The notes under the pieces: generated by a model
Databases searched by the model: none
Seen by the model: the letters and a program-made list of their open reading frames with translations, nothing else
What the model was told of the DNA's origin: nothing
Shown here: positions 8,866 through 15,334 of the stretch, piece after piece
How positions within the stretch are numbered: the first letter of the stretch is position 1
How the letters are laid out: each line of letters starts with the position of its first letter
Translations under genes and position numbers: made by a program
Origin: CAZAAW01 sp964483325
GTDB taxonomy: Bacteria > Pseudomonadota > Alphaproteobacteria > Rhizobiales > Kaistiaceae
DNA length: 18,115 nt
Direction of reading: 5' to 3'
Assembly: GCA_964483325.1 (NCBI GenBank)
Contig: CAZAAW010000038.1
Coordinates: forward strand, 1 to 18,115

Positions 8866-8897
8866 GGCGGGGGACGGGGGGAATTTGGGGGGATCCC

Positions 8898-10484
8898 CTA
8901 CTTCTGTGCGGGATGTATGTCCGTTGACGTCCCTATCAAATCAGCCAGTGGCGGCGATTGAGCCACTGGCAATGCAGCTAGATCTGCAAGCGTAATGCCT
9001 GCCGGCTTCATAATATGCGTATCGGAGAGCTGCATCACCTTCGCCTCAAGGTCAAAATAAAATGGAAATTTCAAGTCGATAATTGGTCGTTTATCGTTAT
9101 CCTTCCATCGTTCAAAATGTCCATTCTTATCTTTTCGATTGCCTCGTTCAAACGTCTCTCGATAACGCCGGGGCGGGATACCATAGAAGTGAGAAAATTC
9201 AACGAAGGGATAGGTATCGTATTTACCTCGATCGGCTCCTTCGATTTTGATCGAGTCTGAATTTAGTTCTGATGCCAGACTTTTCGGGTATGGCTCAAGA
9301 AAAACTACCCGTTTTATGCCGGCTGCTACTATATGTTTAGCGCAAATATGGCATGGAAATGTAGTGCAATAAAGAGTTGCACCTTTGGTCGGTCGTCCAA
9401 GCCGCGCAGCATCAGACAACGCCGACATCTCGGCATGTACCATACGTCCATACTCAATTGCGTCCATAAATTGCGATTTCTTCATCTCGGGCGTATTTAA
9501 TATATAATCAATATTCTTAACTTCTGCCTTCCTTAATACATCTCTCAAAATCTGAGTCTTACGAGCTTGATTTGAGTCGACCTCTCGGACGTAATCGCGG
9601 TCGTCAGGACCGTCGCCGGCCCAATATGTGCCTCCCCCAGCCTTCGGAACTTCGTTGGAGCCCATTGCAATAATTTCGCCGTCCTCACTGAATATCGCAG
9701 CGCCAACCTGGCGAGATAGATCGAGTGACCTTAATGCAGCAGCCTTAGCGGCAAACAAGCCGTACTCATCTCTTGTTGGGGATAGGAAGTTAGCGCCAAA
9801 TAAAAGATCGCAGAGTCTGTTAACCTGCGCTTGTATGGAGGCCGCGCTTACGTCATGATTAACGATAGCATCAGCATCGTGAAAAACGTCAGAAACACGT
9901 TGGCCGTACTGGTCAGATCGTTCGTTCTCATCAATTTGTACGAGACCTTCAGCCAGACTTCTAAATGAATTTGCTAATCCGCTATTATCCTCTGATGCAA
10001 AGCGCTGCGCAAGTGCATCAACGCGCGCTCCTCTTCGAGAATACGCAGAGAGTTGAAAGAAGCATCGGCCATATACCGATCTAAGTAGATCTATCTCCTC
10101 CTTCCTTTTGAACTGATGGAGTATGTATACTGTTGGTATCATATCACCATCATTATTATGTATTATTCTATATTGGGCAATCCTAGAAATTGTAATTGCA
10201 GCTAGGATTTCTTGACTATCGAATTTTCTACGAAGTTGGTTGCCATACTTGATATATGACGTTGTCCTTTTATAGGTAGACGTGAGATCATGGTCGCTAG
10301 AGGGAATGTAAGCTCTCTGAAAAAGAGGGAATACGTCAGTAACCTTTATGTTGACGACTGAATAGCCGTTTCTTTCAAAATATTCACCAATTGCTCTTCG
10401 ACAGATGGTTAAATCGACCCCAACAGGGGCAACTAATCCAAAGAATAACTCTGGGCGATCAATGCGCTCGGATAACACCTTCAT
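8898..10484 (-). CDS. Anti-phage dCTP/dCMP deaminase (AvcD/DCD type, two-domain)
   Basis: Protein of 528 aa. The C-terminal half is a deoxycytidylate-deaminase-type zinc domain: His350-Ala-Glu352 (zinc ligand and proton shuttle) in MVHAEMSALSDAARLGRP, and Pro377-Cys378-His-Ile-Cys381 in LYCTTFPCHICAKHI, the other two ligands. The N-terminal half starts with LFFGLVAPVGVDL (13-25), a degenerate P-loop-like stretch without a canonical GK[ST], as I recall for the AvcD/DCD family. Characterised members convert dCTP and dCMP to dUTP and dUMP on phage infection and starve the phage of dCTP; Vibrio AvcD is held inactive by the small RNA AvcI until host transcription is shut off. The gene is strikingly AT-rich beside its neighbours (bases 10141-10200 are 16/60 G+C; bases 2161-2220 in pbpC are 46/60), which indicates acquisition by transfer. 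The start has AGGA about ten bases upstream. A divergent small gene begins 58 bp away. Confidence 0.88.
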   Translation of the reverse strand: MKVLSERIDRPELFFGLVAPVGVDLTICRRAIGEYFERNGYSVVNIKVTDVFPLFQRAYIPSSDHDLTSTYKRTTSYIKYGNQLRRKFDSQEILAAITISRIAQYRIIHNNDGDMIPTVYILHQFKRKEEIDLLRSVYGRCFFQLSAYSRRGARVDALAQRFASEDNSGLANSFRSLAEGLVQIDENERSDQYGQRVSDVFHDADAIVNHDVSAASIQAQVNRLCDLLFGANFLSPTRDEYGLFAAKAAALRSLDLSRQVGAAIFSEDGEIIAMGSNEVPKAGGGTYWAGDGPDDRDYVREVDSNQARKTQILRDVLRKAEVKNIDYILNTPEMKKSQFMDAIEYGRMVHAEMSALSDAARLGRPTKGATLYCTTFPCHICAKHIVAAGIKRVVFLEPYPKSLASELNSDSIKIEGADRGKYDTYPFVEFSHFYGIPPRRYRETFERGNRKDKNGHFERWKDNDKRPIIDLKFPFYFDLEAKVMQLSDTHIMKPAGITLADLAALPVAQSPPLADLIGTSTDIHPAQK

Positions 10485-10488
10485 AGGA

Positions 10489-10517
10489 TTGTATTCCTAC
10501 GGTTTTTGTGATACGAT
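10489..10517 (+). promoter_or_regulatory. Candidate promoter of the divergent 60-codon gene
   Basis: TTGTAT (10489-10494), a 17-base spacer and TACGAT (10512-10517) give a weak sigma-70-like match. The start point would be near 10524, leaving a leader of about 19 bases that contains the AGGAGG site. The element overlaps the AGGA site and leader of the divergent dCTP deaminase gene, so the two genes may influence each other. Based on consensus matching only. Confidence 0.35.
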
Positions 10518-10542
10518 TCGATAGCTCAGGAGGGACGCGACT

Positions 10543-10725
10543 ATGGACAACTCAAAAAAGGACAGCACCGAGTCGGCGCCAGCAAATGCCATTTCGATGG
10601 AAGAGCTTTTGAAGGCTCATAAAGCGATGCAAGAAACGTGGTATCAGAAACGCGAACAGCGGTTAAGCCCACGGTCGTCTGCCGACGAGATTGTGGATCA
10701 GAACGAGGCCGCTGCTTCCACATAA
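10543..10725 (+). CDS. Small hydrophilic protein of unknown function, divergent from the dCTP deaminase (60 aa)
   Basis: The ATG at 10543 follows a perfect AGGAGG (10528-10533) at nine bases spacing, one of the strongest ribosome sites in the window, which supports a real gene despite its size. The product is polar and charged. Its N-terminus is Ser/Ala/Glu-rich, the middle SMEELLKAHKAMQETWYQKR (about 19-38) should form an amphipathic helix, and the tail is acidic and Ala/Ser-rich. It has no signal peptide, membrane segment or cysteine. I do not recognise the family. Its position, 58 bp from an acquired defence gene and within the same low-GC block, suggests it belongs to that module. A control or antitoxin-like role is possible but unproven. 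Confidence 0.65.
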   Translation: MDNSKKDSTESAPANAISMEELLKAHKAMQETWYQKREQRLSPRSSADEIVDQNEAAAST

Positions 10726-10756
10726 ATTTGGTTGATCTCGATAAGTCGATTGCGCA

Positions 10757-10784
10757 CCCGGCCTCCGAATAAGGGGAGGCCGGG
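10757..10784 (+). terminator. GC-rich hairpin, possible terminator of the 60-codon gene
   Basis: A perfect 10-bp stem, CCCGGCCTCC (10757-10766) and GGAGGCCGGG (10775-10784), with an 8-base loop, begins 32 bases after the stop at 10725. No T-run follows on either strand, so it is not a textbook intrinsic terminator; it could stop transcription weakly or protect the 3' end. A smaller GTAGCG/CGCTAC hairpin lies at 10858-10874. I see no gene between 10726 and 10917. Confidence 0.45.
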
Positions 10785-10917
10785 AGAATTGCTCTTCAGT
10801 CAACGCTATTTTCGCCATGCAGGTACCGAGTGGTCGGCCTAGAGTAAGCCGTCTCGCGTAGCGGTTGGCGCTACTCGCCGAGCCTTAGATCGACCCACCG
10901 AATGTAGCGCTCTTTCT

Positions 10918-11472
10918 TCAACTGCGCCCCTCGCTCCTGAGCGTATCGAAACGCACCTGTCGCGCTACTCTGATCCCAAGCCTTGCGAGACCTTCTGCTA
11001 CTGCAGGTTTGATAGACCAGCGGTTTTCCGATGAGAGATCGGCGAGGAGGCCGCTGTAAAAATCTGCCGGCCGCACAATAGCAGGCTCGGCTGGCCAGAG
11101 ATTATGCTCGCGCCGCTTGCAGATGGCGCCAAACTTCATATGCCAAGCCTGCCCGCCCCAACCCAACGAGCGGCTAAGCTCTTCCGAAGTGAAACCTGGA
11201 TTGTCTAGTAACACCTGGACTACCTTCAACTCGCTTTCCGTGAGCGGCTCGCATTTGAAGGCGTTTTCTACTCGGTCAGGTATGCTCTGCCCCTTAAGGC
11301 GCATGGAATGAGCATCCTCGTCGGCCCGCTCCTGTGCATCCAGCGCATTGAGCACACGTTGGGCGTTAGCCGCGTTACGGCTGGCCAGCATCTTCTCGGC
11401 ATTCTGCCTTAGCCGCCTCCTGTCATCCCGATTCATCTGCGGGATGGCCGTGACTACCTTCTCGATGTCCAA
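10918..11472 (-). CDS. Unrecognised protein with possible winged helix-turn-helix (184 aa), TTG start
   Basis: The first codon is TTG (11472-11470), not ATG. GGGGGAG ends six bases upstream, which supports initiation there. The N-terminal section (about 1-50: AIPQMNRDDRRRLRQNAEKM, then NAQRVLNALDAQE) is highly charged and helical. Residues about 77-118 (LTESELKVVQVLLDNPGFTS, then EELSRSLGWGGQAWHMKFGA) have the spacing of a winged helix-turn-helix with an aromatic Trp/His/Phe cluster. The rest is mixed and ends in a charged tail. Base composition lies between the AT-rich deaminase gene and the core genes. It points toward the 3' end of the divergent 60-codon gene, so the two converge around a 192-bp gap. 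I do not recognise a named family; DNA binding is inferred from helix pattern alone. Confidence 0.7.
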   Translation of the reverse strand: MDIEKVVTAIPQMNRDDRRRLRQNAEKMLASRNAANAQRVLNALDAQERADEDAHSMRLKGQSIPDRVENAFKCEPLTESELKVVQVLLDNPGFTSEELSRSLGWGGQAWHMKFGAICKRREHNLWPAEPAIVRPADFYSGLLADLSSENRWSIKPAVAEGLARLGIRVARQVRFDTLRSEGRS

Positions 11473-11563
11473 AGTCTGCTCCCCCTTTTAAAATTCCCGA
11501 CATCATTGTGCCAGTTCTTGAGCCGACCAGAATGGATGGCAATTGGGCGCGCAGTTCGCTCCC

Positions 11564-12133
11564 TCACTCCGCCGCGTCCTGTTCCTCGATGAGCTCTGTC
11601 GGGAAGCCGTCGAGGCTTATCTGGTTCTTTTCGCGCCAGTAGGCGGCGAGGCCGGCTTCGCCCTTGGCTTCGGCCCAGCGGTCCATTGTCGGGCGCTCGC
11701 CCTCGTAGGCGTGGAACGGCACGCCGTAGCCGCACGAGGTCTGCACCAGTTCGATGGCGAGGCGGATCATCTGGCGGGCGCCGAGCGGCTCGGTGCCGGC
11801 GTAGTGGGCCGCCAGTAGGGCGGCATAGTCGGCGCTGCCGCGGCGGATGACGCTGCCGCTTCCGTAGAGCCGCAGGATCAGCGGCGGGCCCTCGAAGGCG
11901 CACAGCATGATCGTCAGCCGCCCGTCGGCCAGAATGTGCGCCGCCGTCTCGTTGCCGCTGCCGGTGCGGTCGAGATAGAGCGCCGCGTCGCGGCCAAGGA
12001 TGCGCAGCATGTCGGTCGAGCGCGGCGACAGGTTGACATGCCCGGTCGCCGCCGCCGAGGCGGTGAAGAACACATGCTGGCGGGCAATGAAGTCGAGGTG
12101 CCTGTCCTCGAGCGAGGCAAAGCGCTGGGCCAT
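11564..12133 (-). CDS. Pyridoxamine 5'-phosphate oxidase-like (FMN-binding split-barrel) family protein
   Basis: Protein of 189 aa from the ATG at 12133. The longer open frame upstream is rejected because it would translate a hairpin and a REP element. The sequence follows the PNPOx-like split-barrel pattern: an N-terminal helix (MAQRFASLEDRHLDFIARQ), the strand pair HVFFTASAAATGHVNLSP (about 20-37), then DAALYLDRTGSGNETAAHIL (49-68) and LTIMLCAFEGPPLILRLYGS (73-92), where flavin contacts normally lie. The C-terminal third (about 130-180) contains the SCGYGVPFHAYEGERP stretch common in this subgroup. Members bind FMN or F420-like cofactors and mostly lack a known substrate; this is not a clear PdxH. 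The ribosome site is weak (GGAG about 12 bases upstream). It is the first core-composition gene to the right of the accessory block. Confidence 0.85.
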   Translation of the reverse strand: MAQRFASLEDRHLDFIARQHVFFTASAAATGHVNLSPRSTDMLRILGRDAALYLDRTGSGNETAAHILADGRLTIMLCAFEGPPLILRLYGSGSVIRRGSADYAALLAAHYAGTEPLGARQMIRLAIELVQTSCGYGVPFHAYEGERPTMDRWAEAKGEAGLAAYWREKNQISLDGFPTELIEEQDAAE

Positions 12134-12218
12134 CGGCGAAAAGGCTCCGGTCGTCGGGCCGCCATTGTGAAGGGGGCCGGGGGGCGGAACAAGGGCGGGA
12201 TGGAAGGGGCGGTGCGCC

Positions 12219-12310
12219 GTAGGGTGGGCATGCGCCGGCAGGCGCTTGCCCACGCGGCCATGGGCGCGGCTCGTGACCGCGTGGGCAAGGCGCTGCCTTG
12301 CCCACCCTAC
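12219..12310. repeat. Long near-perfect inverted repeat (GTAGGGTGGGCA family)
   Basis: The outer arms GTAGGGTGGGCA (12219-12230) and TGCCCACCCTAC (12299-12310) are perfect complements. The inner arms GCGCTTGCCCACGCGG (12242-12257) and CCGCGTGGGCAAGGCGC (12277-12293) pair with a single bulge. The whole 92-bp segment can form one long hairpin. It lies upstream of the PNPOx-like gene and is probably another dispersed intergenic palindrome. Confidence 0.8.
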
Positions 12311-12350
12311 GCTGCCCTCGATGCCGGGCCTATCCCTTACCCGGAGGGCG

Positions 12351-12478
12351 TCATGGCCGGACTTGATCCGGCCATCCACGCGAACACTGCCGGTAAAGGA
12401 AGGAATGCCTCGCCGTCAGCGGTGCCTTCTGCGCCAGCGGTGTTCGCGTGGGTGCCCGGGTCAAGCCCGGGCATGACG
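12351..12478. repeat. BIME-like inverted pair of REP palindromes (copies E and F)
   Basis: Copy E has stem ATGGCCGGA/TCCGGCCAT (12353-12361, 12367-12375) and flank CCACGCGAACAC (12376-12387). Copy F has flank GTGTTCGCGTGG (12440-12451) and stem GTGCCCGGG/CCCGGGCAT (12452-12460, 12466-12474). The arrangement and spacer length match the B/C pair at 3037-3165, so the mobile or amplifying unit may be the pair rather than the single palindrome. Confidence 0.85.
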
Positions 12479-12488
12479 CCGGTGGGGT

Positions 12489-12595
12489 GGGGAGGAGGGT
12501 GCGTTGCGCCCGGCGTGGGTCCCCACCCGTCACGCGCCTATCGGCGCGCGCCACCCTCCCCGTTCCGGTGAGGGATGGGTGCGCGCTTCCCGATG
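12489..12595. repeat. Imperfect palindromic repeat between ybaB and the PNPOx-like gene
   Basis: GGGAGGAGGGTGCG (from about 12490) pairs imperfectly with CGCGCCACCCTCCCC (to 12561). The following GTTCCGGTGAGGGATGGG resembles the segment at 15649-15667. GTGCGCGCTTCCCGAT, near 12580-12595, is the reverse complement of a stretch near 15697-15712. These look like fragments of a third dispersed repeat. Nothing else is recognisable in the 12134-12642 gap. Confidence 0.5.
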
Positions 12596-12642
12596 ACGAG
12601 CCGTCCTGGCCGTGGATTCGCCAGTGCCGGTGCGGGCTCCGC

Positions 12643-12960
12643 CTAGAACGGCAGCTTCAGGCCGGCGGGGAGGCCGCCGGTGAGGTTTTGGGCGAGTTCG
12701 GCGGTGCGGGTTTCCAGCTTGGCGCGGGCGTCGTTGTGGGCGGCGAGGATGAGGTCCTCCAGGATCTCCGCCTCTTCCGCCCTGATCAGCGACGGGTCGA
12801 TGGCGAGGCGCTTCATGTCGCCCTTGCCGGTCAGCGTCACCGTCACGAGGCCGCCGCCGGAGGTGCCGCTGACCTCGAGCGCCGCCACCTCCTCCTGCAT
12901 CTGCTGCATCTTCGCCTGCAGGTCCTTGGCCTGCTTCATCATGCCGAGAAAGTCGCGCAT
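12643..12960 (-). CDS. ybaB: YbaB/EbfC-family nucleoid-associated protein
   Basis: Protein of 105 aa, the usual length for the family. It starts MRDFLGMMKQAKDLQAKMQQ, the characteristic Met/Gln-rich helix, then the three-strand core EVSGTSGGGLVTVTLTGKGD with MKRLAIDPSLI, and a second long helix (AEEAEILEDLILAAHNDARA). These dimers bind DNA without strong sequence specificity and affect nucleoid structure and gene expression. AGGAG lies five bases before the ATG. The gene begins 36 bp after the dnaX stop on the same strand, the conserved dnaX-ybaB order, so they are probably one transcript. The usual next gene, recR, is not present; palindromic repeats follow instead. Confidence 0.96.
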   Translation of the reverse strand: MRDFLGMMKQAKDLQAKMQQMQEEVAALEVSGTSGGGLVTVTLTGKGDMKRLAIDPSLIRAEEAEILEDLILAAHNDARAKLETRTAELAQNLTGGLPAGLKLPF

Positions 12961-12996
12961 CGGGGCTCCTGTCGGGAAAAGGGGTGAGGCCGGCGA

Positions 12997-14808
12997 TCAG
13001 GCGTCGTCGTCTTCGTCCGGATCGGCGGCGGGCAGATCGTCGGCAAGAAGATCATCAGGCAGGGCGTCGGCTTCCGGCGGGCGGCGGACGCGCACGTCGA
13101 CCACCTCGGCGCCGGGGAAGCGGGCGAGCACGGCGGCGACCAGCGGATGGGCGGTGGCGTCGCTGACCAGGCGGGCGCGGGCCGCCTCGGCGCGCTCGGC
13201 CAGCGTCGGGGCGCTGCTGCGGCCGAGGCCGATCATCCAGCGCCGGCCGGTCCAGTCCTGCAGGCGGCGGGAAAGGTCGGTGAGGAAGGACGTCGGAGCG
13301 TCGTCGGTGAGCTCCAGCTCCAGCACGCCCGGCTCGAAGCGGATCAGCCGCACGCAGCTTTCCAGGCCGAGCTTCATCGGCAGGTCGCGCTGCGCCGCCG
13401 CCAGCGCCACAAGGTCCTCGAAGCGCTCCAGGCGCAGTTCGGCCGGCGCCGCCGCCGGGGCGGCGCGGCCGAGCTCCGGCGGCGGGGCGGTCTCGGGTTC
13501 GGCGGCAATGTCGGGCTTGGCGGCAAGGGCGAGGCCGCCGGGGCCGAAGCCGGCCGGGCGCGGCGTCGACGGCGGGATGCGGCCGACGGCCGGCGAGCGC
13601 GGCGGCGGCAGGCCGGAGGCGGCAGGCGGGGTGCCGGCCGGCGCCGGCTCGCTGCCCTCGGCAAGGCGCTTCAGGGCTTCTTCCGGGGTCGGCAGGTCGG
13701 CGGCATGGGCGAGGCGCACCAGCACCATGTCGGCGGCCGGCAGCGGCCGCTCGCTGGCCTTGGCTTCCTCGATGCCCTTGAGGAGGATCTGCCAGGCGCG
13801 CGACAGCACCGACAGGGAAAGCTGCTGCGCCAGGACGGCGCCGCGGCGGCGCTCCTCCTCCGTCAGCGACGGGTCGGCGGCGGCCTCCGGCACCAGGCGG
13901 AGGCGGGTGACGAGATGGGTGAAATTGGCGACATCCTCCAGCACCACCGCCGGATCGGCGCCGGCGCGCCAGAGGTCGGCGAGCGTCGCCAGGGCGGCAG
14001 GGGCATCGCCGCGCATCACCTCTTCGAAAAGGTCGATGATGCGGGCGCGGTCGGCAAGGCCGAGCATGTCGCGCAGCTCTTCGGCGCGCACCAGCGGCGC
14101 GGCGTCGTCGCCGGTGGAGGCAGAATGCGCGATGGCGCGGTCGAGCAGCGACAGCGCATCGCGGGCCGAGCCTTCGGCGGCGCGGGCGATCATCGCCAGC
14201 GCCTCGTCCTCGACGGCGATGCCTTCCCGGCCGGCGATATCGCGCAGCAGGGCGACGAGGCGGTCGGCCTCGATGCGCCGGAGGTCGAAGCGCTGGGTGC
14301 GCGACAGCACCGTCACCGGCACCTTGCGGATCTCGGTGGTGGCGAAGATGAACTTCACATGCTCCGGCGGCTCTTCCAGCGTCTTCAGGAGGCCGTTGAA
14401 GGCCTGGTTGGAGAGCATGTGCACTTCGTCGATGATGTAGACCTTGTAGCGCGCCGTCGCCGGCTTGTAGCGCACCGATTCGATGATCTCGCGGATGTCG
14501 GCGATGCCGGTATGGGAGGCGGCGTCCATCTCGATGACGTCGACATGGCGGCCCTCCAGGATCGCCAGGCAGTGCTCGCCCGGCTCGCTGAAATCGAGGC
14601 TCGGCCGGTCGATGCGGCCGGGCAGGGAATAGTTGAGGGCGCGGGCGAGGATGCGGGCGGTGGTGGTCTTGCCGACGCCGCGCACGCCCGTCAGCAGATA
14701 CGCCTGGGCGATGCGGTCCGACTGGAAGGCATTGGTGAGCGTGCGCACCATCGCCTCCTGGCCGACGAGATCGGCGAAGCTCTGCGGCCGGTACTTGCGC
14801 GCCAGCAC
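12997..14808 (-). CDS. dnaX: DNA polymerase III subunit gamma/tau (clamp-loader ATPase)
   Basis: At least 603 aa. DnaX is the AAA+ motor of the clamp loader that places the beta sliding clamp on primed DNA. Residues from the GTG at 14808 show LARKYRPQSFADLVGQEAMV, Walker A GVRGVGKTT (41-49), Walker B YIIDEVH (124-130) and the sensor/arginine-finger region SRTQRF (169-174). The zinc-binding cysteines of E. coli DnaX are missing: only Cys80 remains in LDFSEPGEHCLAILEGRH, which I believe is normal for this order. The C-terminal region is Pro/Ala-rich, then a tau-like domain, with a strongly acidic end. The start is uncertain: the family sequence (PYR)VLARKYRP continues upstream, but no in-frame ATG, GTG or TTG exists before the stop codon at 15064-15066, and the GTG has no visible ribosome site. 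It lies downstream of ffs and upstream of ybaB. Confidence 0.95.
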   Translation of the reverse strand: MLARKYRPQSFADLVGQEAMVRTLTNAFQSDRIAQAYLLTGVRGVGKTTTARILARALNYSLPGRIDRPSLDFSEPGEHCLAILEGRHVDVIEMDAASHTGIADIREIIESVRYKPATARYKVYIIDEVHMLSNQAFNGLLKTLEEPPEHVKFIFATTEIRKVPVTVLSRTQRFDLRRIEADRLVALLRDIAGREGIAVEDEALAMIARAAEGSARDALSLLDRAIAHSASTGDDAAPLVRAEELRDMLGLADRARIIDLFEEVMRGDAPAALATLADLWRAGADPAVVLEDVANFTHLVTRLRLVPEAAADPSLTEEERRRGAVLAQQLSLSVLSRAWQILLKGIEEAKASERPLPAADMVLVRLAHAADLPTPEEALKRLAEGSEPAPAGTPPAASGLPPPRSPAVGRIPPSTPRPAGFGPGGLALAAKPDIAAEPETAPPPELGRAAPAAAPAELRLERFEDLVALAAAQRDLPMKLGLESCVRLIRFEPGVLELELTDDAPTSFLTDLSRRLQDWTGRRWMIGLGRSSAPTLAERAEAARARLVSDATAHPLVAAVLARFPGAEVVDVRVRRPPEADALPDDLLADDLPAADPDEDDDA

Positions 14809-15028
14809 GCGGTAGGGCCGGTGGCCGGGAGCCGGGGCGCTGGGGAGAAGGGTGCTGTCCAGTGTCCTGCCGTCCAGTCTGTGCTGCCGGGGATGCCGCC
14901 GGGCCGTGGATGCCGGCCGGATGCCGCCGGCGCCGGGCGCGGCGGAAGCCGCCTGCTGCCTTGCGCCTGGCTGCCGATGCGCTTGGCTGCCTTGCGCCTG
15001 CCTGCGAGGCCGCCGGGCTGCCGGTCGG
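14809..15028 (-). other. Leader between ffs and dnaX, with an internal 15-bp direct repeat and no ATG
   Basis: These 220 bases contain no ATG on the minus strand in any frame, and no GTG or TTG in frame with dnaX; only CTG codons at 14862 and 14877 could extend the protein. GCTGCCTTGCGCCTG occurs at 14955-14969 and 14986-15000 (plus-strand reading, period 31). I see no second gene here. The stretch may be a processed spacer between the SRP RNA and the dnaX message. Confidence 0.5.
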
Positions 15029-15129
15029 GGTGGGAGGCTGACGCGTGACCCGCGCCGGACTCGTTAGGGCTGCTTCCTTCCGGACCTGACCCGGTTGGCG
15101 AGGAACGCGTCCACTGCCAACCTCCCACG
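15029..15129 (-). ncRNA. ffs: Signal recognition particle RNA, small bacterial (4.5S) type
   Basis: On the minus strand the universal SRP core GTCAGGTCCGGAAGGAAGCA (15090-15071), followed by GCC, matches the Ffh-binding helix 8 of 4.5S RNA. The ends close on themselves: GTGGGAGG (15128-15121) pairs with CCTCCCAC (15037-15030). A length of about 100 nt fits the small bacterial form. The RNA pairs with Ffh to target nascent membrane proteins to the translocon. The position directly upstream of dnaX is, as far as I recall, common in alphaproteobacteria. End coordinates are inferred from pairing and could shift by a few bases. Confidence 0.93.
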
Positions 15130-15133
15130 GCAC

Positions 15134-15162
15134 CATATCATGGCGCAGGGCCGCCAGGGCAA
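15134..15162 (-). promoter_or_regulatory. Candidate sigma-70 promoter of ffs
   Basis: On the minus strand TTGCCC (15162-15157), a 17-base spacer and GATATG (15139-15134) lie just upstream of the 5' end of the SRP RNA, at a distance that places transcription start at the mature end. It may also serve dnaX-ybaB by read-through, as no other promoter is obvious in the leader. Confidence 0.55.
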
Positions 15163-15276
15163 GGGGGAAGGGGGCGAGTGGCGAATGGCGAGTGGCGAAT
15201 GGGGAGTGGGGGCGGGGCGAATGGGGTAGGGCGAGTGGCGAATGGGGGCGGGGCGAATGGGGAGGGGCGAATGGCG
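15161..15276. repeat. Low-complexity GCGAATGG/GAGTGGCG repeat tract
   Basis: Irregular tandem units of GCGAATGG, GAGTGGCG and G-rich spacers run for about 115 bases with extreme strand asymmetry (mostly purine on the plus strand). A 23-base segment at 15180-15202 is perfectly complementary to 16046-16068, so the tract forms one arm of an inverted repeat enclosing the gene-free block. Confidence 0.8.
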
Positions 15277-15334
15277 GTGCGAACCTCCCGATGCTGCAGC
15301 GATGCCGGGATGGTGTCGGTCTGCATCCCAGCCG

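Noticed and set aside
3265..8961. Open frame of 1898 codons on the plus strand, antisense to yfhM
   Set aside because: Same codon-position effect. The product is a monotonous Gly/Arg/Ala/Asp/His mix with no fold signature, and the minus strand encodes a complete macroglobulin.
10485..10542. AvcI-like regulatory RNA in the gap upstream of the dCTP deaminase
   Set aside because: The gap is only 58 bp, is used by the leader and candidate promoter of the divergent gene, and shows no strong structure. An RNA overlapping the divergent gene cannot be excluded but is not supported.
10800..10917. Possible tRNA-like or structured RNA around the GTAGCG/CGCTAC hairpin
   Set aside because: No cloverleaf, T-loop consensus or CCA end can be built; only short stems occur.
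11564..12379. Longer PNPOx-like protein starting at 12379
   Set aside because: The extra N-terminus would be translated from a REP element and the 92-bp hairpin; family similarity begins at the ATG at 12133.
12997..14808. Programmed frameshift in dnaX producing a gamma form, as in E. coli
   Set aside because: No A-rich slippery heptamer with downstream structure is visible in this GC-rich gene.
13147..15048. Long plus-strand frame across dnaX and part of ffs
   Set aside because: It crosses the SRP RNA and mirrors dnaX codon structure; no motif supports it.
14691..15128. Minus-strand frame starting inside ffs, considered as an upstream dnaX extension
   Set aside because: It begins in the SRP RNA and continues in the wrong frame into the dnaX Walker region; it would need a frameshift for which there is no slippery sequence.
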